Assembly (NCBI GenBank): GCA_001817055.1
Contig: MHHP01000009.1
Location: 14,830-25,465 of the forward strand
Source: Candidatus Andersenbacteria bacterium RIFCSPHIGHO2_02_FULL_45_11
Lineage (GTDB): Bacteria; Patescibacteriota; Andersenbacteria; UBA10190
DNA: 10,636 bases
Direction of reading: 5' to 3'
In this document: in pieces, positions 1-5,390 of the stretch
Numbering within the stretch: the stretch's first letter is position 1
Layout of the letters: each line of letters opens with the position of its first letter
Notes under the pieces: generated by a model
Told to the model about the DNA's origin: nothing
Databases searched by the model: none
The model's input: the letters and a program-made list of their open reading frames with translations, nothing else
Made by a program: the position numbers and the translations under genes

Positions 1-1
1 A

Positions 2-1297
2 CGAAGTACGAAACGACGGCTCTGGTGGGGATTGGTTGTCCTTATTTTGGTCGGGTTGTCAGCATGGGTCGCAAGCCCATGGCATCCATCTATAACAATT
101 GGGTCATTTCAGCGTGATTTAACGTATAAGCTCGGACTGGATTTGAAGGGTGGAACTCGTCTTATTTATCAGGCAAAGATCGATACTGCAAATGGCCAAG
201 ATCCTGCAGAAGCACTGGCGGGCGTACGAGATGTTATTGAACGCCGCGTAAACTCCTTTGGCGTTTCTGAGCCACTTATCCAAACGAATAAATCCGGCGA
301 CGAGTACCGTGTTATTGTCGAACTTGCAGGCGTACAAGATCCAGAAGAAGCAAAGAAACTGATTGGACAAACGCCGCTGTTGGATTTTCGAAAAGAAGTA
401 ACGAATAACTCAGAGCAGAGTACCGATAGTATTGCACTACCATCATTCGAGCAAACCGGACTTTCTGGGAAAAACTTGAAGCGAGCAACTGTTGAGTTTG
501 ATCAGGTAACGGGCACTCCTCAAATTAATTTGGAATTTGATAGCGAAGGATCTGAGTTATTTGCCAAAATTACAAAAGAAAATATTGGGAAACGCATCGC
601 AATCTATCTAGACGGCATCCCAATTAGCGCCCCAGTTGTACAGTCAGAAATTACAAATGGACAAGCTGTTATCAGCGGAGGCTTTGCGCTAGACGAAGCA
701 AAGCAATTGGTCCGTAATTTAAACTCCGGAGCACTTCCTGTCCCTATTGAGCTCATCGGCCAAACAGTTATTGGCCCCAGCCTTGGAAAAACTGCCATCA
801 GCAAGAGCTTGTTAGCTGGAACAGTAGGACTTGCAGCAGTTATGGTATGGATGATTTTCTACTATCGATTACCAGGCATTGTTGCGTCTATTGCGCTGAT
901 TATCTATGCGATATTATTTCTCGCCATCATCAAGCTCCTGCCCATCACGCTTACGTTGGCAGGCATTGCGGGTCTTATTATGTCGATTGGAATGGCAGTA
1001 GATGCAAATGTGTTAATATTTGAACGCTTCCGAGAAAACTTAAAACTGGGTAAAACCGTTCCGTTTGCATTTAAAGAAGGGTTTACGTCTGCATGGAGTT
1101 CTATTAACGCATCTAACGTATCTAGTCTTATTACGGGAGTTGTACTGTACGGATTTGGAACTTCTATTGTTCGGGGCTTTGCACTTACGTTCGCGATGGG
1201 TACTATCATTTCTATGTTCACCGCAATTACTGTAAGCCGTGGCCTATTGGCACTCGTATTTACCCTGCAGTGGACCCATAAGAAGTGGATGCTATGA
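2..1297 (+). CDS. secD: Protein translocase subunit SecD (5' end outside window)
   Basis: SecD is the inner-membrane Sec accessory subunit that, with SecF, uses proton motive force to help pull exported proteins out of the SecYEG channel. The frame is open from base 2 with no start codon before a TTG at 32. The residues before that TTG (R-S-T-K-R-R-L-W-W-G-L) are the usual positively charged lead-in to the first membrane helix, so the TTG is an internal leucine and the true start lies upstream. Numbering from that TTG, the family motif D-L-K-G-G follows at 37-41, then the periplasmic P1 region (about 45-240), the I-G-P-S-L-G-K segment at 247-253, and membrane helices including G-M-A-V-D-A-N-V-L-I-F-E-R at 320-332, the SecD TM4 signature with its conserved Asp. 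The stop overlaps the secF start. I see no missing family residues. Confidence 0.96.
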   Translation, partial: RSTKRRLWWGLVVLILVGLSAWVASPWHPSITIGSFQRDLTYKLGLDLKGGTRLIYQAKIDTANGQDPAEALAGVRDVIERRVNSFGVSEPLIQTNKSGDEYRVIVELAGVQDPEEAKKLIGQTPLLDFRKEVTNNSEQSTDSIALPSFEQTGLSGKNLKRATVEFDQVTGTPQINLEFDSEGSELFAKITKENIGKRIAIYLDGIPISAPVVQSEITNGQAVISGGFALDEAKQLVRNLNSGALPVPIELIGQTVIGPSLGKTAISKSLLAGTVGLAAVMVWMIFYYRLPGIVASIALIIYAILFLAIIKLLPITLTLAGIAGLIMSIGMAVDANVLIFERFRENLKLGKTVPFAFKEGFTSAWSSINASNVSSLITGVVLYGFGTSIVRGFALTFAMGTIISMFTAITVSRGLLALVFTLQWTHKKWML

Positions 1298-2166
1298 TGA
1301 AGAATCCAAAAATCTGGATGTGGATTTCTGCGCTTACGATTATCGCAAGTATCCTCGTTATTGTCATCATCAAGCCAGTATGGGGAATTGATTTCGTAGG
1401 GGGTTCGCTGATGGAAATTGAAGGAAATGCTGACGACGCACGCAAAGTCCAAGATGGGATTTCTCAAACACTCAACATTGAAGCAACGGCACAAGGCACG
1501 CGCGACAACACGATTATTATTCGCACTCCTGCACTGGATGACGATACGCACAAATCTGTTATCGACTACCTTACAAAAGAATCCCTCATGAAGGGGGAAG
1601 AACGCAGCTTTGAATCTATCGGGCCAACTATTGGCCAAGAACTCCAGCGAAAATCCACGTATGCGATAGTGATCGTCTTAATCGTCATGATTATCTACTT
1701 AGCATATACATTTAGAAATATGGGCGGGTTTATTGCGCCATGGAAGTTGGGAGTTGCGGCAATCTACGCACTTGTGCACGACCTCTTGTTGGTTACTGCG
1801 TGCTTCGTGGTATTCGGGAAAATTTGGGGAACTTCCATTGATACGTTATTCGTAACAGCACAGCTCGCCATCTTCGGATACTCCGTAAACGACACCATTG
1901 TCATTTTTGACCGCTTGCGATGGGAGCATTTGGCATCCAAAAGCAAGGGCATGATTGAGGTGCTAGATCGCGCATTAAAAGTAACTTTAGGCCGCTCGCT
2001 GAATATTTCTTTCTGTATCTTGCTTACGCTGATTGCCGTTCTTATTTTTGGCGGATCTTCTATTCGATGGTTCATCGTTGCGTTAACAATCGGGACCGTA
2101 ACTGGCGTATATTCCTCCCTGTTTGTGGCACCGCCTCTGCTCTATTACCTTGCAAAACGTCGCTAA
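1294..2166 (+). CDS. secF: Protein translocase subunit SecF
   Basis: SecF is the membrane partner of SecD in the proton-driven Sec accessory complex. Taking the ATG at 1294, the protein is 290 residues, slightly shorter than the E. coli one (323). It has an N-terminal helix, then G-I-D-F-V-G-G at 31-37 (the SecF counterpart of the SecD DLKGG motif), a short periplasmic domain, G-P-T-I-G-Q-E-L at 110-117, and a membrane bundle with G-Y-S-V-N-D-T-I-V-I-F-D-R at 195-207, the SecF signature. I chose the ATG at 1294 because it forms an ATGA stop/start overlap with secD, typical of translational coupling. An in-frame GTG at 1285 and an ATG at 1297 are alternatives. No strong Shine-Dalgarno sequence precedes it, only a weak AAGAAG-like stretch. 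Confidence 0.96.
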   Translation: MMKNPKIWMWISALTIIASILVIVIIKPVWGIDFVGGSLMEIEGNADDARKVQDGISQTLNIEATAQGTRDNTIIIRTPALDDDTHKSVIDYLTKESLMKGEERSFESIGPTIGQELQRKSTYAIVIVLIVMIIYLAYTFRNMGGFIAPWKLGVAAIYALVHDLLLVTACFVVFGKIWGTSIDTLFVTAQLAIFGYSVNDTIVIFDRLRWEHLASKSKGMIEVLDRALKVTLGRSLNISFCILLTLIAVLIFGGSSIRWFIVALTIGTVTGVYSSLFVAPPLLYYLAKRR

Positions 2167-2878
2167 TACAATTACAGAGTGGGTAACATCATCATCTGCA
2201 GAGCAACCGCTGCTTGTAATTTCTGCATCGCAGCAAAGCGTTCTTGACCATATCGAAACTGCAAAGCGTGCGCTTGGAGCAACTGAGCAAGAGCAAAAAC
2301 AAATAGCCAGCGGCAATCATCCAGATATTTTTACTATTGTCGGCGAAAAAAATCGGATTTATATCAAAGACATTGAAGCTCTCAAGCCTCTCTTGGCGCA
2401 TAAGGCTCGCAAGCGCTTAGTCCTTATTCCTCATGCAGACCAGCTTCTTCCTGAAGCCGCGAGTGCGCTCCTTAAAATACTGGAGGAGCCGTCACCGTCT
2501 ACACGTTTTTTATTAGGGGCAAAAAATAAGCGAGGTATTCTACCTACAATACGCTCCCGATGCCGAGTGATATTTGCAGGAAAAGAAATGGCCAAAGACA
2601 GTACTATTAATACCGATGAATTTTTAACGCGGCTGTCTGGATTACGAAAGGCAGATCCATTTTCAGAAGAGGAGCTGGAAGGTATTACGCGCCTGGTACA
2701 CGGCCTTGCCCAATCGGGGACTGCAACACCGGCACTGCTGCGCGTATCCCAACGCCTTCGGGATTACTACAAAACAGCATCCATACCAGGAGGCAACACC
2801 AAGCTTGCTGCAGATATTCTCCTTGCGTCTCTGGCGAACTTAAGAAATACTATATCATATGTCAATCACACAAGCTGA
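2123..2878 (+). CDS. holB: DNA polymerase III delta'-like clamp-loader subunit, no Walker A
   Basis: This is probably the delta' subunit of the clamp loader, or a degenerate DnaX/delta' AAA+ relative. Numbered from the TTG at 2123, residues 74-150 resemble the second half of the AAA+ core: a stretch around 79-103 where delta'/DnaX proteins have the I..I..l...l...p..g..Kv.ii..ad pattern, A-L-L-K-I-L-E-E-P at 115-123, and L-P-T-I-R-S-R-C at 140-147. The last is the sensor 1 / SRC arginine-finger region. The place for the P-loop (about 30-50) reads L-L-V-I-S-A-S-Q-Q-S with no G-x-x-G-x-G-K, and there is no zinc-binding cysteine cluster. E. coli delta' also does not bind ATP, so loss of Walker A fits delta' better than DnaX. 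At 251 residues it is shorter than E. coli delta' (334). The start is uncertain: a TTG at 2150 would reduce the overlap with secF to 17 bases. Neither candidate has a Shine-Dalgarno sequence. The 3' end overlaps frr by 20 bases. Confidence 0.78.
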   Translation: MWHRLCSITLQNVANTITEWVTSSSAEQPLLVISASQQSVLDHIETAKRALGATEQEQKQIASGNHPDIFTIVGEKNRIYIKDIEALKPLLAHKARKRLVLIPHADQLLPEAASALLKILEEPSPSTRFLLGAKNKRGILPTIRSRCRVIFAGKEMAKDSTINTDEFLTRLSGLRKADPFSEEELEGITRLVHGLAQSGTATPALLRVSQRLRDYYKTASIPGGNTKLAADILLASLANLRNTISYVNHTS

Positions 2879-3419
2879 AGAAGTATTTAAGGCAGGAAAA
2901 GTGGAAGCCATGGAATGGTTTGAGAAGGAAGTTGCGGGCTTGCGCTCCGGGCGCGTCAAGCCAATCTTAATAGAATCAATCACCGTAGAAGTGTACGGCA
3001 CTCGTAACCCCATTAAATCAATTGCATCCGTATCAAGCTCAGATGCGCGAACGCTCGTAGTGTCTCCGTGGGATAAGAACAATTTACATGGAATTGAAAA
3101 AGCAATTACGGAAGCAAACATCGGCGTAATGCCAACCGTAGACGGGCAAGTAATTCGGCTTTCATTCCCGTCACTTACGGAAGAGGTGCGCAACACAACC
3201 ATTAAAACGCTTCATGGAAAAGGGGAGGATACGCGTATTCGAATGCGGCAATCTCGAGACGAAGCCCTCAAACACTTAAAGCAAGAAAAAGAAGCTGGTA
3301 AGATTTCTGAAGATGACTTTTATAACGGCAAACAGAATTTAGATGATCTTATAGGGAAAGCACAAGACGAACTCCAAGAGCGCATTACGGCCAAAGAAAA
3401 AGACATTCAGACGATTTGA
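2859..3419 (+). CDS. frr: Ribosome recycling factor
   Basis: Ribosome recycling factor splits post-termination ribosomes together with EF-G. The protein is 186 residues, matching the family length (E. coli 185). It shows L-R-S-G-R at 28-32 (family L-R-x-G-R), the domain II segment with V-Y-G-T and the hydrophobic hinge, L-T-E-E-V-R near 106-111, and the long C-terminal helix with R-M-R-Q-S-R-D-E-A, the region of the conserved arginine needed for ribosome binding. The ATG lies inside the end of the upstream delta'-like gene, so it is probably co-transcribed and coupled; no Shine-Dalgarno sequence is evident. Its TGA stop lies inside the -35 box of a promoter for the next unit. In most bacteria frr follows tsf-pyrH and precedes uppS; here neither neighbour is present. 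Confidence 0.97.
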   Translation: MSITQAEEVFKAGKVEAMEWFEKEVAGLRSGRVKPILIESITVEVYGTRNPIKSIASVSSSDARTLVVSPWDKNNLHGIEKAITEANIGVMPTVDGQVIRLSFPSLTEEVRNTTIKTLHGKGEDTRIRMRQSRDEALKHLKQEKEAGKISEDDFYNGKQNLDDLIGKAQDELQERITAKEKDIQTI

Positions 3420-3444
3420 CAAGGCTTTATTAAAGCACTATAAA
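3416..3444 (+). promoter_or_regulatory. Near-consensus sigma70-type promoter
   Basis: A perfect -35 hexamer TTGACA (3416-3421) is followed by a 17-base spacer and TATAAA (3439-3444), 5 of 6 matches to the -10 consensus. Transcription would start near 3451, giving a leader of about 37 bases to the GTG at 3488. The -35 box contains the TGA stop of frr (3417-3419). It is by far the best promoter I can see in the window and sits exactly where the small two-gene unit begins. Prediction from sequence only. Confidence 0.8.
3424..3436. promoter_or_regulatory. 13-base palindrome in promoter spacer, possible operator
   Basis: GCTTTA-T-TAAAGC is a perfect 6-base inverted repeat around a single base. 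It lies wholly between the -35 and -10 boxes of the promoter at 3416-3444. A dimeric repressor bound here would block RNA polymerase. Inverted repeats of this size also arise by chance, so the placement is the main argument. Confidence 0.35.
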
Positions 3445-3465
3445 ACAGTCAGGAATAACAACCTG

Positions 3466-3479
3466 TCCTTTTCAAAGGA
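3466..3479 (+). promoter_or_regulatory. Shine-Dalgarno AAAGGA within a small hairpin
   Basis: AAAGGA at 3474-3479 lies 8 bases before the GTG at 3488, an ideal spacing, and decides that start over the TTG at 3482. The same bases form the right arm of the palindrome TCCTTT-TC-AAAGGA. In RNA this would be about 5 base pairs closing a 4-base loop, so it could partly hide the ribosome binding site. The hairpin is weak and may have no role. Confidence 0.5.
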
Positions 3480-3487
3480 ATTTGACC

Positions 3488-3898
3488 GTGATTGCAGATA
3501 CAACACTTGAACAAACGGTGCTGTGGCATGTGCTTTTATTTAACGAAGAATGGGCCCAAAACGTAACTTCAGACAATAAACCCTTATGGTCTGACTTGCG
3601 CCGCAATGCCGCCGCAAAAGCACGAGACTATCTTCGAGCAATCGGAGCGAGTGCAGATGAAAAAGGTAGCATTATTTTGCTCAACGCTCTCAAGGAGTGT
3701 GCGGATACCCTGACTAACTACCGAGGATCAATGTGTGGAGCAGAAATATGCCTGCGCCTTTCCATCCAAATTTGGGTGCTTACAAAAGCAGTGCAAGAAA
3801 TCGAGCGAGAAGATGCGGCAAATACACTGCGCCACATCGCCGCAATGCACAACTGCCCCGAAATTACGAGGTTTGCAAACGGAGAAACGGTTCGATAA
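3488..3898 (+). CDS. Hypothetical soluble helical protein (136 aa)
   Basis: I do not recognise this protein. It begins at the GTG at 3488, supported by AAAGGA 8 bases upstream; an in-frame TTG at 3482 is too close to that site. The 136-residue product is rich in A, L, E, R and K with few glycines or prolines, and looks all-helical. Amphipathic stretches lie at about 5-25, 33-52, 58-80, 84-106 and 107-121, suggesting a four- or five-helix bundle. There is no signal peptide and no clear membrane helix. Four cysteines (71, 83, 88, 123) and four tryptophans are present, with no C-x-x-C pair or recognised catalytic motif. The gene is first in a unit with its own promoter (3416-3444) and is followed after 25 bases by a small membrane protein, so the two probably act together. 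Four-helix-bundle families such as the 23S rRNA intervening-sequence proteins were considered, but their E-x-x-x-L-x-x-Q-x-R-R-A-type pattern is not seen. Confidence 0.75.
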   Translation: MIADTTLEQTVLWHVLLFNEEWAQNVTSDNKPLWSDLRRNAAAKARDYLRAIGASADEKGSIILLNALKECADTLTNYRGSMCGAEICLRLSIQIWVLTKAVQEIEREDAANTLRHIAAMHNCPEITRFANGETVR

Positions 3899-3908
3899 CA
3901 CTTTCAAG

Positions 3909-3918
3909 AAAGGGGGAG
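3909..3918 (+). promoter_or_regulatory. Strong Shine-Dalgarno for the small membrane protein
   Basis: AAAGGGGGAG ends 5 bases before the ATG at 3924 and fixes that start. It rejects the longer upstream in-frame reading from 3735, which would overlap the preceding gene. A short inverted repeat CTTTC-AA-GAAAG (3901-3912) runs into it, echoing the layout at the first gene of the unit. Confidence 0.7.
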
Positions 3919-3923
3919 TTACT

Positions 3924-4205
3924 ATGGGTATATCACGTTCTCTGCCATCTTCTAGTTTGGGTGTTCGGATATGGGCGGCTTGTTTGTTCACATTTCTAGT
4001 TCTACTTTTAATCGCCGGCCTATTCCTGCCCACACTCCTATTCAACTGGAAATATCTTGCGTTTATTTCAACCTGTTCGGTATTTTCAACTCTGATGTGG
4101 GTCAATGTATGGCACAAAACACGAGATCACATGTACTTAGCGCATGTATCCCTCTGGTGCATAGTTGCAGCACTTCACGCAATTGGATCCATTATGCACA
4201 TGTAG
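3924..4205 (+). CDS. Hypothetical small three-helix membrane protein (93 aa)
   Basis: I do not recognise this protein. The start is the ATG at 3924, set by the G-rich Shine-Dalgarno sequence just upstream. The 93 residues contain three hydrophobic segments, at about 14-38, 43-63 and 71-92, joined by short loops, with little soluble domain outside the membrane. The N-terminus (M-G-I-S-R-S) is short. The loop between helices 2 and 3 (H-K-T-R-D-H, 64-69) is charged and would be on the opposite side from the N-terminus; with R15 at the start of helix 1, orientation is unclear. The C-terminus has two histidines (85, 92) and two cysteines lie in the helices (51, 79), but I see no metal-binding or catalytic pattern. 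It follows the helical protein by 25 bases and precedes a terminator, so it is the last gene of a two-gene unit. A pairing of a soluble helical protein with a membrane anchor or channel is plausible but unproven. Confidence 0.72.
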   Translation: MGISRSLPSSSLGVRIWAACLFTFLVLLLIAGLFLPTLLFNWKYLAFISTCSVFSTLMWVNVWHKTRDHMYLAHVSLWCIVAALHAIGSIMHM

Positions 4206-4237
4206 TGAGGTCTTCGCCCTTAGACCAACCAGCCCCG

Positions 4238-4266
4238 CCCGACCTTTCCAAAAGGCCGGGTTTTTT
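4238..4266 (+). terminator. Rho-independent terminator after the two-gene unit
   Basis: The arms 4238-4247 and 4251-4260 pair over 10 positions with one A/C mismatch (4242 with 4256), closing a three-base loop CCA, followed directly by six T residues (4261-4266). It lies 33 bases after the stop of the small membrane protein and about 31 bases before the rseP start. I see no convincing promoter between it and rseP, so some read-through may feed the downstream genes. Confidence 0.88.
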
Positions 4267-4297
4267 CATACCCTAGCGCTTGGATGGGTTTCAAGAT

Positions 4298-5386
4298 ATG
4301 CTTGTTTCTATGCTTCTTGCAACGATTTTGATATTTTTAGGGCTTTTACTGGTATTGGTATTAGTGCATGAATGGGGTCATTTTATCGTTGCAAAAAAGG
4401 CCGGATGCACAGTTGAAGAATTTGGATTTGGATTCCCTCCAAGAGTGTTCGGGAGAATGTGGCACGGAACATTATATTCGCTTAATCTGCTGCCATTGGG
4501 TGGATTTGTAAAAATCCAAGGAGAAGATATGGATGATCCGAACCCTTCGGCAACAAGCTTTGCGAGCAAGTCAGCACCTTGGCGCATTGCAATTTTATGC
4601 GCGGGAGTTGCAATGAATATGCTACTTGCGATTGTATTGCTGGGAATTCAAAGCGGACTCGGATCGCCCACAGTTGTAACAAATGAAAACCGTGCGAGGC
4701 TTACAAACATAATGACATACGTGTTAGAAGTTGCCCCCGATTCTCCCGCAGCGCAAGCGGGGCTTATGCAATACGATAGAATCGTACGCTATGCGGATAC
4801 CCAGCAGCCTGGTGTTGCAGATATACAATCTCTAACCAAAACTCATGCTGGCGTTCCTACAACACTTGAAATTGAACGTGCTGGGCAGCACATCACGCTT
4901 GATATCACTGCGAGAGCTAACCCTCCCGAAGGGCAAGGCGCGCTTGGAATTTCGTTAGGCGAAACTGGTCTGCATACAACAGTATGGTGGAAGGCTCCGT
5001 GGGAAGGTGCAAAGCGCACATGGGAGATGACCGTTGGCATTACATCGCAGTTTGCAGGCCTCATTCAAAAACTGTTTCAGAAAGAAAGCGTTGGCCAAGT
5101 ATTAACCGGCCCAATTGGTATTGCAATATATACCCGTGAGGCTGCATCACTTGGAATTTCGTACTTCTTAGAGTTTGCGGCCATGATTAGTATTAACCTT
5201 GCGATCATTAACATTTTACCGCTGCCTGCACTCGATGGCGGGCGCGTATTGTTCGTAATTATCGAAAAAGCTATTGGCCGCCGAGTTCCCGGAAAAGTAG
5301 AATCGTATGCTCACACGACCGGCTTTCTGTTATTGATCGGCCTTATGATCGCAATTACCTTTAAAGACATCGCCCGCTACTTCTAA
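4298..5386 (+). CDS. rseP: RseP-type site-2 membrane metalloprotease, single PDZ
   Basis: A site-2 protease of the M50 family that cleaves membrane proteins within the bilayer, in other bacteria anti-sigma factors and leftover signal peptides. Starting at the ATG at 4298 (362 residues), H-E-W-G-H at 24-28 is the zinc-binding H-E-x-x-H in the first helix. The F-G-F-G-F-P-P segment (42-48) follows, then a second helix near 97-117, one PDZ domain at about 135-205 and the third zinc ligand in P-A-L-D-G-G (310-315) in a C-terminal helix. E. coli RseP is about 450 residues with two PDZ domains, so this is the shorter single-PDZ form common outside Proteobacteria. In-frame alternatives are TTG 4280, with a long lead-in, and ATG 4310. 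No clear Shine-Dalgarno sequence supports any of them; ATG 4298 gives the usual short N-terminus. It is followed by proS after 4 bases, the common rseP-proS pair. Confidence 0.93.
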   Translation: MLVSMLLATILIFLGLLLVLVLVHEWGHFIVAKKAGCTVEEFGFGFPPRVFGRMWHGTLYSLNLLPLGGFVKIQGEDMDDPNPSATSFASKSAPWRIAILCAGVAMNMLLAIVLLGIQSGLGSPTVVTNENRARLTNIMTYVLEVAPDSPAAQAGLMQYDRIVRYADTQQPGVADIQSLTKTHAGVPTTLEIERAGQHITLDITARANPPEGQGALGISLGETGLHTTVWWKAPWEGAKRTWEMTVGITSQFAGLIQKLFQKESVGQVLTGPIGIAIYTREAASLGISYFLEFAAMISINLAIINILPLPALDGGRVLFVIIEKAIGRRVPGKVESYAHTTGFLLLIGLMIAITFKDIARYF

Positions 5387-5390
5387 CCCT

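Noticed and set aside
904..1638. 244-codon open frame on the minus strand across the secD/secF junction
   Set aside because: It lies antisense to two clearly conserved genes, has no recognisable domain, and is a shadow of their codon pattern.
3735..3923. Upstream extension of the small membrane protein frame
   Set aside because: It would overlap the preceding gene in another frame, while a strong Shine-Dalgarno sequence marks the ATG at 3924 as the start.
3733..3999. Alternative + strand frame overlapping both orphan genes
   Set aside because: Its basic, low-complexity-looking product has no start signal and conflicts with the two better-supported frames.
4261..4302. Possible promoter between the terminator and rseP using TATGCT at 4297-4302
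   Set aside because: No -35-like hexamer lies at suitable spacing, and the -10 candidate would overlap the chosen rseP start codon.
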